Shown: positions 18,848 to 29,279, numbered from the stretch's first letter. The stretch is DNA of 64,000 nucleotides from Paraburkholderia sp. LEh10 (GCF_017814945.1 NZ_JAGIPX010000004.1:1-64000), one strand, 5' to 3'. Notes: generated by a model not told the origin, from the sequence alone. Made by a program: numbers and translations.

Positions 18848-20605
18848 ATGAGATCTGTCGTTCGCCTTACCGCCTCCGCCACCAGCGCGCTGCCGCGCTG
18901 GCTGCTGCTCACGATTTGCGTCGTGTACGCGTCGTTCGGCCTGTTCGGCCGCGATCCGTGGAAGAACGAAGACGCAGCCGGCTTCGGCGTCATGTGGACG
19001 ATGGCCAACGGTTCGCTGCACGACTGGCTGCTGCCGAATCTCGTCGGCAAATACATGACGTCGGATGCGCCGCTCGGCTACTGGCTTGGCGCGAGCGCGA
19101 TGCGCGTGCTCGATCCGCTCGTCGACGCGAGCAATGCGTCGCGCGTGTTCACGGGCCTGCTGTTCTGCGCGGCATGTGCGTTCGTCTGGTACGCGGCCTA
19201 TCTGCTTGGCCGCCGCCCCGAAGTGCAGCCGTTCAAATATGCATTCGGCGGCGAACCCGAACCGCGCGACTATGGCCGCACGCTCGGCGACGGCGCGCTG
19301 CTGATCCTGCTCGCCACCTTCGGCCTCGCCGAGCGCGGCCACGAGGCCACACCGCAGATTGCGCAATTCGTCTGCATCGCGATGCTCGTCTACGGCCTCG
19401 TGCGGATGATCGACAAGCCCGTCCAAGGGGCGCTGATCTGGGGTTGCGCGATCGGCCTCGTCACGCTGACGAGTAGTCCCGTCCTGGTCGGCGCGCTGCT
19501 CGTCGGCACCTTCTCGATGATGGTCATCGTGCACGAGACGCACTGGCGCACGCTGATGCTGGCCGGCTTGCCTGTCGCGCTGGCGTTGTCGGTCGCGTGG
19601 CCGCTCGCGGCCATCGCGCTCTACCCCGACGACGCCGTATGGTTCCTCCATCAGTGGATGCGCGGCAGCCTGCATGCGTTCGCGGGCCCGTATGGTTCGA
19701 CGCTGCGCTATGCCGTCAAGAACCTGCCGCTTTTCGCGTGGCCCGCGTGGCCGCTCGCGATCTGGGCATGGTTCAGTTGGGCCGGGCTGCGGCGCGCGCC
19801 GCACGTCGCGATTCCGCTGTCGGTGATCACGCCGCTGCTCATTCTCGTCGTGCTGCAAAGCCAGGGGTCGAACCGTCTCTACATGCTGCTGATGCCCGCG
19901 CTCGCGGTCATCGCCGCGTTCGCGCTGCCGACGCTCAAGCGCGGCGCAATCAACGCGATCGACTGGTTCGCCGTGTTGAGCTTCACCGTGCTCGGCACGT
20001 TCGTCTGGCTGGTGTGGCTCGCGGGCATGACGGGCTTTCCGCATCAACTGGCGCGCAATCTCGCGCGGCTCGCGCCCGGCTTCAGCCCGCAGTTCAAGAT
20101 TCTGTCGTTCGTGTGCGCGGTGGCCGTCACGGTGTGCTGGTTCGCGCTCGTCCAATGGCGCGTCGCGCGGCATCCGAAGGTGCTGTGGCGCAGCGTCGTG
20201 CTGTCGAGTGCGGGCACGACGCTGATGTGGGTGCTGCTGATGACGCTGTGGCTGCCCGTCGTCAACTATAGCCGGACCTACAAGGACGTCGCCCAGCAGA
20301 TCGCCGCGCATTTGCCGTCCGACTACAACTGCATCTCACCCGTGCGTCTCGGCGACGCGCAGATCGCGACGTTCGCCTATTTCGGCGACATGCACTTTTC
20401 GTTCGATGAAGACTGCGACGTGATCCTGCGCCAGGACACGCAGGACTTCGGCGAGCCGAGCGCGATGTCGAACTTCGTCTGGAAGCTCGTCTGGGAAGGC
20501 CGCCGCGTTGCGGACCGCGACGAACGTTTCCGGCTGTACGTACGCATCGATCGCCCGCAGCCGCCCGTCAAGCGCCGCCCTTGGCGTCCGAAGAAAAGCG
20601 GCTGA
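18848..20605 (+). CDS. PMT-family (ArnT-like) membrane glycosyltransferase
   Basis: Polytopic inner-membrane protein of 585 residues. The first periplasmic loop contains DPWKNEDAAGFGVMW, i.e. the acidic residues typical of GT-C enzymes that use polyprenyl-phosphate sugars. About ten to twelve transmembrane helices cover residues 20-480. A soluble C-terminal part of ~110 residues ends in a basic tail (KRRPWRPKKSG). It is distantly similar to the arnT product at 45637 but belongs to another branch. Donor and acceptor are unknown; a lipid- or protein-linked envelope glycan is likely. The MATE gene starts 2 nt after its stop codon, so the two are co-transcribed. Confidence 0.82.
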   Translation: MRSVVRLTASATSALPRWLLLTICVVYASFGLFGRDPWKNEDAAGFGVMWTMANGSLHDWLLPNLVGKYMTSDAPLGYWLGASAMRVLDPLVDASNASRVFTGLLFCAACAFVWYAAYLLGRRPEVQPFKYAFGGEPEPRDYGRTLGDGALLILLATFGLAERGHEATPQIAQFVCIAMLVYGLVRMIDKPVQGALIWGCAIGLVTLTSSPVLVGALLVGTFSMMVIVHETHWRTLMLAGLPVALALSVAWPLAAIALYPDDAVWFLHQWMRGSLHAFAGPYGSTLRYAVKNLPLFAWPAWPLAIWAWFSWAGLRRAPHVAIPLSVITPLLILVVLQSQGSNRLYMLLMPALAVIAAFALPTLKRGAINAIDWFAVLSFTVLGTFVWLVWLAGMTGFPHQLARNLARLAPGFSPQFKILSFVCAVAVTVCWFALVQWRVARHPKVLWRSVVLSSAGTTLMWVLLMTLWLPVVNYSRTYKDVAQQIAAHLPSDYNCISPVRLGDAQIATFAYFGDMHFSFDEDCDVILRQDTQDFGEPSAMSNFVWKLVWEGRRVADRDERFRLYVRIDRPQPPVKRRPWRPKKSG

Positions 20606-20607
20606 CC

Positions 20608-21987
20608 ATGTTCGCCGATGTGCGGAAAATCGCCGGGCTTGCATGGCCCGTGCTGATTGGCCAACTCGCGATCATCGCGTTCGGCGTGATCGATACGGCG
20701 ATGGTCGGCCGCTACTCGGCGACGGATCTGGCCGCGCTCGGCCTCGGCTCGTCGATCTACATCTCGGTGTATATCGGCCTGACGGGCATCCTGACCGCGC
20801 TGCAGCCGATCGCCGGTCAACTGTACGGCGCGGCGCGCTACGAGGAGATCGGCGAGGAAGTGCGCCAGTCGCTGTGGCTCGCGGCCGCGCTCGCTGTCAT
20901 CGGGTTTCTGATCCTCTACTTTCCTCATCCGCTGCTGCAACTTGCGCGCGCGCCCGAAGCGCTGCGCGAGCGCACCGTGTCCTATCTGCAGATTCTCGCG
21001 TTCGGCTTGCCCGCGAGCCTCACGTTTCGTGTCTATAGCTCGCTGACGAACGCCGTGGGCAAGCCGCGGCTCGTGATGATCCTGCAGATCGGCGCGTTGC
21101 TGCTGAAGCTGCCGCTCAACACGTGGCTGATTTTCGGCGGGCCTGGCGTGTCCGCGCGCGGCGGCCCGGGCGCCGCGCTCGCCAGCATCACGATCAACTG
21201 GGCGCTCGCCATCGTCGGCATGCTGGCGATGACGAAGCTCGATGTGTTCAGCCCGTTTGCGATCTTCCGGCACTTCTGCTGGCCCGTCTGGAAGCGGCAA
21301 GCTGCGCAGTTGAGGCTCGGCGTGCCGATGGGCCTGTCGTATCTGATCGAAGTCACGTCATATACGTTCATGGCCCTCTTCATCGCGCGCTTCGGCACGA
21401 CGACGCTCGCCGGCCATCAGATCGCGGGCAACATCGGCGCGGTGCTGTACATGACGCCGCTGTCGATCGGGATCGCGACATCGACGCTGGTTGCGCAGGC
21501 GCTCGGCGCGCATCGCTACGAAGCGGCCCGCACGCTCGCGCGGCACGGCATCGTGATGGCGATGGCGATCGCGTGCTGCTATGGCGTAATCGTGCTCGCG
21601 CTGCGGCCGGTGATCATCGCGGGCTATACGCCGAACGCGCATGTCGCGGCGGCGGCGATGCCGCTGGTGCTGATCGTCGTCTTCTACCATGTGTGCGATG
21701 CGCTGCAGATCACGTCGGCATTCGTGCTGCGCGCATATCGCGTGGCCGTCGTGCCGACCGTGATCTATGCCGTCGCGTTGTGGGGCGTTGGAATCGGCGG
21801 CGGCTACGCGCTCGGCTTCGACGTCGGCGGATGGGTGCCCGACTCTTTCACGGGCGCGCGCGGCTTCTGGCTGGCGAACACGGCGAGCCTGCTGATTGCG
21901 GGCGCCGGTCTCGCCGCCTATCTGCGCAGGATCAGCGCGCGCTCGGCGCACACGGGCCGCGCGCAGCAGGCGGATGACGCCGTGTGA
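20608..21987 (+). CDS. MATE family efflux transporter (NorM-like)
   Basis: Inner-membrane multidrug/toxin antiporter of 459 residues with twelve predicted helices in two bundles. The N-terminal motif is LAWPVLIGQLAIIAFGVIDT followed by AMVGRYSATDLAALGLG, characteristic of NorM. It probably exports cationic drugs in exchange for Na+ or H+. The ATG at 20608 is chosen since it starts 2 nt after the preceding stop codon; a start at 20581 would overlap that gene. Substrate is unknown. Confidence 0.9.
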   Translation: MFADVRKIAGLAWPVLIGQLAIIAFGVIDTAMVGRYSATDLAALGLGSSIYISVYIGLTGILTALQPIAGQLYGAARYEEIGEEVRQSLWLAAALAVIGFLILYFPHPLLQLARAPEALRERTVSYLQILAFGLPASLTFRVYSSLTNAVGKPRLVMILQIGALLLKLPLNTWLIFGGPGVSARGGPGAALASITINWALAIVGMLAMTKLDVFSPFAIFRHFCWPVWKRQAAQLRLGVPMGLSYLIEVTSYTFMALFIARFGTTTLAGHQIAGNIGAVLYMTPLSIGIATSTLVAQALGAHRYEAARTLARHGIVMAMAIACCYGVIVLALRPVIIAGYTPNAHVAAAAMPLVLIVVFYHVCDALQITSAFVLRAYRVAVVPTVIYAVALWGVGIGGGYALGFDVGGWVPDSFTGARGFWLANTASLLIAGAGLAAYLRRISARSAHTGRAQQADDAV

Positions 21988-22222
21988 CGACGCCCGCCAG
22001 GCAGTGCGCGGCCGCTGACGTATCGCCGCCTGCGAGCGCGTGTCACAAGCGATCGCCAGCCTTGCGACGCGCGCTCATCTTCGTCGTCTCGATCCTGACG
22101 ACATCTCATTGAAGACTGGGGTCCAGCGTGTGCCGCATTCGCCGTTTGGAAGGATGCAGTAGCAACAGACCGTTAGTTGCGTTCGAAACACCTTGTCCTG
22201 CTTGCAATGTCGCTTGCCGCGG

Positions 22223-22633
22223 CTAGTCCGCCACCTCCGCCGCCTTCTCCTCATCCCGCCGCTCGAACACCTCGCGTGCCGCGAAGAGCGCATTCAACGC
22301 CGCCGGAAATCCCGCATAAACGGCCATCTGGATGAACACCTCGACGATCTCGTCGCGTGTGCAACCGACGTTCAACGCCGCCTCGACATGCACCTTGAGC
22401 TGCGGCTGCGCGTTGCCCAGCGCGGCGAGCGCCGCGATCGTCGCGATCTCCCTTGAGCGCAGGTCCAGTTGCGCACGGCTGTACACATCGCCGAACGGAA
22501 ACTCGATCAACATACGTGCGAAATCGGGCGCAATTGGCGCAAGCGCCGCGATCACCTTCTCCCCTGCCGTTCCGTCGATTTCCTTCAGCTTGTCCCAGCC
22601 GCGTGCATAGCGGTCATCGTGTGCGTGTTTCAT
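22223..22633 (-). CDS. Carboxymuconolactone decarboxylase family protein
   Basis: Small all-helical protein of 136 residues, similar to PcaC-type gamma-carboxymuconolactone decarboxylases. The core is RSREIATIAALAALGNAQPQ and HVEAALNVGCTRDEIVEVFI. It lacks the CxxC of AhpD peroxidases, so a redox role is unlikely. No other protocatechuate pathway gene is nearby, so the substrate is uncertain. Its ATG overlaps the stop codon of the MerR regulator (ATGA), so the regulator and this protein are translationally coupled. Confidence 0.87.
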   Translation of the reverse strand: MKHAHDDRYARGWDKLKEIDGTAGEKVIAALAPIAPDFARMLIEFPFGDVYSRAQLDLRSREIATIAALAALGNAQPQLKVHVEAALNVGCTRDEIVEVFIQMAVYAGFPAALNALFAAREVFERRDEEKAAEVAD

Positions 22634-23046
22634 AGTGAGTCCTTTACGAATGATTGGTCGATATGTCCAGTCGATGACGCCTCATGTCCGGCTGCTTCGT
22701 ACACCGCGATCTTGTCGTCGATTGCGGCGAGATTAGTCTGCAGCTCCTCGATGCGCGCCAGCACGGCATCGCGATGCTCGATCAGCATCGCGCGACGCGC
22801 GCCGATCGTTGCGTCGCCTTCGGCGCGCAGCGCGGCAAACGCCTGCATGCCCGCGATCGGCATGCCTGTCGCCTTCAGGCGCATCACGAACTGCAGCCAG
22901 TCGAGATCGGCGGGGGAATACAGACGATGCCCCGCATCCGTGCGGCCAATGGGGCGTAACAATCCCGCCTGCTCGTAGTAGCGCAGCGTATGCGTGGAGA
23001 CGCCGCTCGTCGCGGCGACCTGACCGATCGTGAGAGCTTTCGACAT
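22630..23046 (-). CDS. MerR family transcriptional regulator coupled to the CMD protein
   Basis: Regulator of 138 residues. The N-terminal winged helix is MSKALTIGQVAATSGVSTHT followed by LRYYEQAGLLRPIGRTDAGHR. A coiled coil spans about 80-120. There is no cysteine cluster for metals. This arrangement resembles the small MerR regulators next to aldehyde- or oxidant-response enzymes. The ATG at 23046 is used. The reading frame stays open far upstream through the antisense strand of the next gene, but that extension has no protein character. It probably controls its own operon with the CMD protein. Confidence 0.9.
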   Translation of the reverse strand: MSKALTIGQVAATSGVSTHTLRYYEQAGLLRPIGRTDAGHRLYSPADLDWLQFVMRLKATGMPIAGMQAFAALRAEGDATIGARRAMLIEHRDAVLARIEELQTNLAAIDDKIAVYEAAGHEASSTGHIDQSFVKDSL

Positions 23047-23187
23047 GACGGAACTCAGGTTAGGACTTCGAGTGAACTCTAAGTCAAGCGCAATCTGGTC
23101 GCTAACAAAATTCGACACAATTCCACGAAACGCGCGGGCAGAGGCGCTGCACGCATCGGCTAGAATCGGCTGCCATCTGAAAGAAAA

Positions 23188-26100
23188 ATGAAACCGGGAG
23201 CGCAGTCGATGCAAAGCGTGGCAAGCGGCACCAACAAACGCAAGTGGATCGGGGCAACTGAAGCGGCTGTGACGCTCGCCCTGCTCGCCGCCGTCGCCTG
23301 GCGCGCCGACGCAGCACGCATCACGCAAGTCTCGCCGCAAGGCAAGGTCGCGCAGGTGCGGCAGGTGGTCGTCAAGTTCGACGAAGCGATGGTCCCGTTC
23401 GGCGCACCCAATCTGCCCGCGCCCGCGCGCGTCAAATGCGGCGACGCGGCCGCCAGCGCCGGCCAGCCGCGCTGGATCGACGACAAGACCTGGGCGTGGG
23501 ACTTCAACGCCGATCTGCCGCCGGGCGTCGCCTGTTCCGTCGATCTCAACGATGGCCTGAAGTCGTCGGCAGGCAACCCGCTGACGGGTCCGCGCCACTA
23601 CGCGTTCGAAACAGGCGGTCCGTTCGTGCAGAGCGTCGAGCCGTACGGCGGTGAGATCGAGGAAAACCAGATTTTCATCGTGCGTCTGAACGGGCAGGCG
23701 ACGGACGCGTCGGTGCGTCAGAACGTGTGGTGCGAATCGAGTGGACTTGGCAACCGCATCCCGGTGACGGATGTCGATGCCGCGACGCGCACAGCGCTGC
23801 TCAAGCGTTTCCGTCTGCAAAAGGAAGCGGCGCGCGTGCTGACGCTGCAGTGCCAGCAGGCGCTGCCGTCCGGCACCAAGGCGCAGCTCGTCTACGGCAA
23901 GGGCGTCGCGAGTCCGGGCGGCATCGCGAACGACGTCGAGCGCCGCTTCGACTTCACGGTGCGCGAGCCGTTCGCGGCGAGCTTTAGTTGCGAGCGCGAA
24001 AACGCGAAGGCGCCGTGTACGCCATTGCGTCCGCTGCGCGTGCAGTTCAACGCGCCGATCGCGCGCGCCGACGCGGAAAGAATCCGCCTCAAAGGGCCAA
24101 AAGGCGACCTCAAGCCGACCTTCTCGCCCGACGACAAAGACGCGCAGACCAGCGCGGTCGAGTTCGCCGCGCCGCTGCCCGAGCGCGCCGAGCTGACCAT
24201 CGAACTGCCGCCGGACCTCAAGGACGCGAGCGGCCGAGGGCTGACCAACGCGGACCTGTTCCCCCTGAAGACCACGACGGCCGCGCTGCCGCCGCTCGCG
24301 AAGTTCTCGTCGGGCACGTTCGGCATCATCGAGCGGTTTGCCGAGCCGGACATGCCCGCGCTCGTGCCTGTCACGCTGCGCAATGTCGAGGCCGATCTGC
24401 ATATCGCGGGGCTCAACGCGGGCGGCGCACAGTTCACGAAGCTGCGCGTCGATGCCGATCTCGACATCCGGCGCTGGATGCGCAGCGTCGAGCGCTTCGA
24501 CGGCTTCACGATGAACCGCGCATGGATCAACGAGCAGATGCCGCAACTGCTCGCGCACAATCCGCATCCCGTCATCGTGCCGCGTCAAGGCGAAGACCTG
24601 GACCCGAACGAAGACCGCAAGAACCCGCAGATCGACTTGCGCTCGCTGTCGCTGCTCGCCGGTCAGCCAAACGTCGAAAGGCTCGCGCTGCCGAAGGCCG
24701 AGCCGAAAACGCTGCGCCCTTTCGAAGTGGTCGGCGTGCCCATCACGAAGCCAGGCTTTTATGTGATCGAACTCGCGTCGCCCGCGCTCGGCGCGTCGCT
24801 GCTCGGCAAACAGGCGCCTATGTACGTGCGCACGGCCGTGCTCGTCACGAACCTCGGCGTGCATTTCAAGCAGGGACGCGAGAACAGCGTCGTATGGGTG
24901 ACGACGCTCGATAAAGGCCAGCCCGTGCCGAACGCCGACGTGCAGGTGAGCGACTGCAACGGCGACGCGCTGGCGTCGGGCAAGACCGACGCGCACGGCG
25001 TTCTGGCCATCAACCAGCCGTTGAGCGCGCGCGCCGCGTGCAACGAAGACAGCTTCGAGGGCCTGTTCGTGTCCGCGCGCATCGACGATCCGAAAACGGG
25101 CCACGACATGGCGTTCGTGCGCTCGGACTGGAATCGCGGCATCGAAGCGTGGCGCTTCAACGTGCCGACGGACACGAGCGCCGATCAGACCGTGCGCGCG
25201 CATACCGTGTTCGACCGGACGCTGCTGCGCGCGGGCGAAACGGTGTCGATGAAACATATGATCCGCGCCGAGACGATGCGCGGCCTCGCGTTCCCGAAGA
25301 CGTATCCGACGCGCGTGACGATCCGTCATCTCGGCAGCGGGCAGACATGGCACATGCCGCTCAAGTGGACCGCCGATCACACAGCGGACTCGACGTTCGC
25401 GATTCCCGCCTCGGCGAAGCTCGGCGAGTACAGCGTGACCCTCGACGATGGCGATCCGAACGCGTCCGCGCAAAACGTGGACAACGCAAGCAACGAAGCG
25501 GACGACGACAGCGATGCCGGTTCCGCGCGGCACAGTTATTCGTCCGGCAGCTTCCGCGTCGAGGAATTCCGGCTGCCCGTGTTCAAAGGCACGATTGCCG
25601 TGCGCGACGAGAAGACTCGTCCCCTCGTCGCCGCGAGCGAGGCGCCGCTTGCGCTGCAGATCGACTATATGTCGGGCGGCGGCGCGTCGGGGCTGCCCGT
25701 GCAGGTGTCGGCGCTGATGAAAAGCACGACGCCCGGGTTTGCCGGCACCTATCCCGAGTTCAGCTTCGCGCCGTACAGAAAGCGCAATGAGACCAATGCG
25801 TCGTCGGACGACGAGGAAAGCGAACCGGCATCCGACGATGACACGTCGAAGCTGATCGCCGACAAGGAACCCGTGACGCTCGACCGCAACGGCTCCGGCA
25901 GCCTGACCTTGAAGAGCCTGCCCTCCGTCAACGCACCGAAGCGTCTCGCGCTCGAAGCCACCTTCGCCGACCCGAACGGCGAAGTGCAGACCATCAGCGG
26001 CAGCGCGACGCTCTGGCCCGCGGCCGTCGTCGCGGGCGTGAAGTCGGGGCAATGGGTATCGGTGGGCAACACCGTGCCCGTGAAGGCGCTGGCCGTCGAT

Positions 26101-29100
26101 CTGCAAGGCAAGCCGCGCGCCGGCGTGCCGCTCGAAGTGCGCGGCATCGCACGCATCACGATCTCGTCGCGAAAGCGGATGGTCGGCGGCTTCTATGCGT
26201 ACGACAACCACACGGAAACGAAGGACCTCGGCACGCTCTGCACCGGCAAGAGCGACGACCACGGCCTGATGACGTGCGACGCGACGCTCAAGGAAGCGGG
26301 CAACGTCGATCTCGTCGTGACGGCGAAGGACGGCGACGGCCACGTGTCGACGGCCGCGACGTCCGTCTGGGTCACGCGCGAGGAAGACCTGTGGTTCGGC
26401 GGCGAAAACACCGACCGCATCGACGTGCTGCCGGAAAAGACCGCCTACGAACCCGGCGAGACGGCCCGCTTCCAGGTGCGCATGCCCTTTCGCTTCGCGA
26501 CGGCGCTCGTGGCCGTCGAGCGCGAAGGCATCGTCGAAACGCATGTCGTGAAGCTGGACGGCAAGGACCCGACCGTCGAACTCAAGGTGAACGAAGCGTG
26601 GGGGCCGAACGTGTATGTGTCGGTGCTCGCGCTGCGCGGGCGCATCCGCGACGTGCCGTGGTACTCGTTCTTCACGTGGGGCTGGAAGGCGCCCCTCGAA
26701 TGGGCGCGCGCGTTCTGGTACGAAGGCCGCTATTACGAGGCGCCGACGCCGCTCGTCGATCTGTCGAAGCCCGCATTCCGCTATGGTCTCGCCGAGATCA
26801 AGGTCGGCACGGCGGCGCACCGGCTCGCCGTGACGGTCACGCCCGACGCGAAGTCGTACGCGGTGCGCGGCAAGGCGCACGTGAAGCTGCGCGTGCAGAT
26901 GCCGGGTGGCCGGTCCGCGCCGGCAGGCACGCAGATCGCGGTGGCCGCCGTCGACGAAGCGCTGCTCGAACTGATGCCGAACACCAGCTGGGACGTGCTC
27001 GACGCGATGCTGCAAAGGCGCGCCTATGGCGTCGAAACAGCGACCGCGCAGATGGAGATCGTCGGGCGCCGCCACTTCGGACGCAAGGCCGTGCCGGCGG
27101 GCGGCGGCGGCGGACACAGCTCGACGCGCGAGCTGTTCGACACGCTGCTGTTATGGAATCCGCGCGTGACGCTCGACGCAAACGGTGAAGCGTTCATCGA
27201 CGTCCCGCTCAACGATTCGCTGACGAGCTTTCGCATCGTCGCGATCGCCGCTGTCGGTGACGGCGCGTTCGGCACGGGCAGCACGTCGATCCGCAGCACG
27301 CAGGACCTGCAACTGATCTCCGGCTTGCCGCCGCTCGTGCGCGAAGGCGACCAGTTCCGCGCGCAGTTCACGGTGCGCAACACCACGGCGCGCGCGATGA
27401 AGGTCGCCGTCACGCCAAACGTGCCGGGGCTGTCGTTGCAGCCGCAAACGGTCGACGTCGCGGCGAACGCGGCGCGCGAAGTCGCGTGGACGGTCACGCC
27501 GCCCGATGGTCTTTCCGAGGCCACGCCCGCCGCGCTGACATGGAGCATCGCGGCAACGGAGCAAGGCGCAGCGCACGCGGCGGACGCGCTCAAAGTCACG
27601 CAGCGCGTGACGGCCGCCGTGCCCATCACCGTGCAACAGGCGACGCTCACGCAAATCGACGGCTCGTTCTCGCTGCCCGTCGCAGCGCCGCCCGATGCAA
27701 CGACGACGCAAGCGGGCGCGCTGCGCGGCGGCATCGCGGTGTCGCTGCAATCGAAGCTGTCCGACGGCATGCCGGGCGTGCGGCGCTGGTTCGAGCGCTA
27801 CCCGTATAGCTGCCTCGAACAGCAGACCTCGGTTGCGCTCGGCTTGCGCGACGCGGCGCGCTGGCAAGCCGTGGTCGCGCGCATGCCCGTCTATCTGGAC
27901 CGCGACGGCCTCGCGAACTACTTCCCGCCCGGCGACGACAGCGGCAACACGGGCAGCGTGACGCTCACCGCTTATCTGCTGTCCGTGACCGACGAGGCCG
28001 CGAAGCTCGACCCGCGCTTCGCGCTGCCCGACGACCTGCGCGCGAAGCTCGAAGACGCACTCGTGAACTTCGTCGAAGGACGGCTCGCGCGCAATGTCTG
28101 GGCGCCGCGCCAGGATCTCGACCTGCGCAAGCTCGCCGCGCTCGAAGCCCTGTCGCGGCACGGCGCCGCGCGCGCCAGCATGCTTGCGTCGATCGAGATC
28201 GCGCCGAACCAGTGGCCGACCTCGGCCGTGCTCGACTACTACGCCGTGTTGTCACGCGTGAAGGACATCGCGCAGCGCGACGAAAAGCTCGCGCAGACCG
28301 AGCAGATCATTCGCTCGCGGCTCACGTATCAAGGCACGCGGCTCTCCTTCTCGACGGCTGGTAACGACGATCTCTGGTGGCTGATGACGGGCACTGAAAC
28401 CAACGCGGCTCGCACCGCGCTCACCTTCGTCGACCGGCCTGGCTGGAAGGACGAGATGCCGCGCCTCGTCGCGGGGTTGCTCGCATTGCAGAGGAACGGC
28501 GCATGGCAGACGACGACCGCGAACCTGTGGGGCTCGATTGCTGTCCAGCGCTTCTCGCAGGTGTTCGAGAGCATGCCCGTCGCGGGGCAAACGAAGCTGC
28601 AACTCGGCACGACGGACAAAACGATTTCGTGGAACCAGCCCGCTTCGGCCGCCGCGAATTACGCATCCGCGACAGCCATCACGAAGACGGCCGACACGCG
28701 CAGCCAGTTGCTGCCGTGGCCCCCTGAAGCACGCAGCGCGTCGGTCCCGCTCACGCTCACACACGACGGCGCCGGCAAACCCTGGGCGACGATCGAGAGC
28801 CTTGCCGCCGTCGCATTGAAAGCGCCGTTCGCCGCCGGATATCGGATCACGAAGACCGTCACGCCCGTCGATCCCGCCGTGAAGCGTGCGTACACGCGCG
28901 GCGACATCGTGCGCGTGCATCTCGATGTCGATGCGCAGACGGACATGACCTGGGTCGTCGTCAACGATCCCGTCCCTGCGGGCGCGACGATACTGGGCAC
29001 GGGACTCGGCCGCGACTCGCAAGCGGCAACGGAAGGCGAGAAGTCGACAGGCCATGCGTGGCCGGCATTCGTCGAGCGCGGCTTCGACGGCTATCGTGCG

Positions 29101-29268
29101 TACTACGACTATGTGCCGAAGGGCAAGTTCTCGGTCGAGTACACGGTGCGGCTGAACAATGTCGGCACGTTCGGCCTGCCGCCGACGCGCGTCGAGGCGC
29201 TCTATGCGCCGTCGACGTTCGGCGTGCTGCCGAACGCGCCCGTCGTCGTGAAGCCATCGGCGCAGTGA
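23188..29268 (+). CDS. Bacterial alpha-2-macroglobulin with intact thioester motif
   Basis: Periplasmic protease trap of 2026 residues. The hydrophobic segment at about 20-42 (ATEAAVTLALLAAVAWRADA) is a signal peptide or membrane anchor. There is no lipobox cysteine, unlike E. coli YfhM. Many MG-type beta domains follow. The bait region lies somewhere around 830-930, and the acidic low-complexity stretches at 765-780 and 870-890 are exposed candidates. The thioester motif CLEQ occurs with Cys1542 in YPYSCLEQQTSVALG, inside the helical TED domain (about 1500-1790). It pairs with pbpC 11 nt downstream, the classic arrangement proposed to trap invading proteases when the wall is breached and repaired. 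A MKPG start at 23188 is used; the Met at 23209 is equally possible. Confidence 0.95.
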   Translation: MKPGAQSMQSVASGTNKRKWIGATEAAVTLALLAAVAWRADAARITQVSPQGKVAQVRQVVVKFDEAMVPFGAPNLPAPARVKCGDAAASAGQPRWIDDKTWAWDFNADLPPGVACSVDLNDGLKSSAGNPLTGPRHYAFETGGPFVQSVEPYGGEIEENQIFIVRLNGQATDASVRQNVWCESSGLGNRIPVTDVDAATRTALLKRFRLQKEAARVLTLQCQQALPSGTKAQLVYGKGVASPGGIANDVERRFDFTVREPFAASFSCERENAKAPCTPLRPLRVQFNAPIARADAERIRLKGPKGDLKPTFSPDDKDAQTSAVEFAAPLPERAELTIELPPDLKDASGRGLTNADLFPLKTTTAALPPLAKFSSGTFGIIERFAEPDMPALVPVTLRNVEADLHIAGLNAGGAQFTKLRVDADLDIRRWMRSVERFDGFTMNRAWINEQMPQLLAHNPHPVIVPRQGEDLDPNEDRKNPQIDLRSLSLLAGQPNVERLALPKAEPKTLRPFEVVGVPITKPGFYVIELASPALGASLLGKQAPMYVRTAVLVTNLGVHFKQGRENSVVWVTTLDKGQPVPNADVQVSDCNGDALASGKTDAHGVLAINQPLSARAACNEDSFEGLFVSARIDDPKTGHDMAFVRSDWNRGIEAWRFNVPTDTSADQTVRAHTVFDRTLLRAGETVSMKHMIRAETMRGLAFPKTYPTRVTIRHLGSGQTWHMPLKWTADHTADSTFAIPASAKLGEYSVTLDDGDPNASAQNVDNASNEADDDSDAGSARHSYSSGSFRVEEFRLPVFKGTIAVRDEKTRPLVAASEAPLALQIDYMSGGGASGLPVQVSALMKSTTPGFAGTYPEFSFAPYRKRNETNASSDDEESEPASDDDTSKLIADKEPVTLDRNGSGSLTLKSLPSVNAPKRLALEATFADPNGEVQTISGSATLWPAAVVAGVKSGQWVSVGNTVPVKALAVDLQGKPRAGVPLEVRGIARITISSRKRMVGGFYAYDNHTETKDLGTLCTGKSDDHGLMTCDATLKEAGNVDLVVTAKDGDGHVSTAATSVWVTREEDLWFGGENTDRIDVLPEKTAYEPGETARFQVRMPFRFATALVAVEREGIVETHVVKLDGKDPTVELKVNEAWGPNVYVSVLALRGRIRDVPWYSFFTWGWKAPLEWARAFWYEGRYYEAPTPLVDLSKPAFRYGLAEIKVGTAAHRLAVTVTPDAKSYAVRGKAHVKLRVQMPGGRSAPAGTQIAVAAVDEALLELMPNTSWDVLDAMLQRRAYGVETATAQMEIVGRRHFGRKAVPAGGGGGHSSTRELFDTLLLWNPRVTLDANGEAFIDVPLNDSLTSFRIVAIAAVGDGAFGTGSTSIRSTQDLQLISGLPPLVREGDQFRAQFTVRNTTARAMKVAVTPNVPGLSLQPQTVDVAANAAREVAWTVTPPDGLSEATPAALTWSIAATEQGAAHAADALKVTQRVTAAVPITVQQATLTQIDGSFSLPVAAPPDATTTQAGALRGGIAVSLQSKLSDGMPGVRRWFERYPYSCLEQQTSVALGLRDAARWQAVVARMPVYLDRDGLANYFPPGDDSGNTGSVTLTAYLLSVTDEAAKLDPRFALPDDLRAKLEDALVNFVEGRLARNVWAPRQDLDLRKLAALEALSRHGAARASMLASIEIAPNQWPTSAVLDYYAVLSRVKDIAQRDEKLAQTEQIIRSRLTYQGTRLSFSTAGNDDLWWLMTGTETNAARTALTFVDRPGWKDEMPRLVAGLLALQRNGAWQTTTANLWGSIAVQRFSQVFESMPVAGQTKLQLGTTDKTISWNQPASAAANYASATAITKTADTRSQLLPWPPEARSASVPLTLTHDGAGKPWATIESLAAVALKAPFAAGYRITKTVTPVDPAVKRAYTRGDIVRVHLDVDAQTDMTWVVVNDPVPAGATILGTGLGRDSQAATEGEKSTGHAWPAFVERGFDGYRAYYDYVPKGKFSVEYTVRLNNVGTFGLPPTRVEALYAPSTFGVLPNAPVVVKPSAQ

Positions 29269-29279
29269 CGGAGCGCGCG

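Noticed and set aside
18500..20311. 603-codon minus-strand frame opposite the PMT glycosyltransferase
   Set aside because: Arg/Glu/Gln-rich shadow sequence crossing the rpmE2 terminator; the plus-strand protein has clear membrane topology.
23047..27117. Minus-strand open frame extending the MerR gene upstream to about 1495 codons
   Set aside because: Only the last 138 codons are protein-like. The rest is the antisense of the alpha-2-macroglobulin gene with shadow composition.
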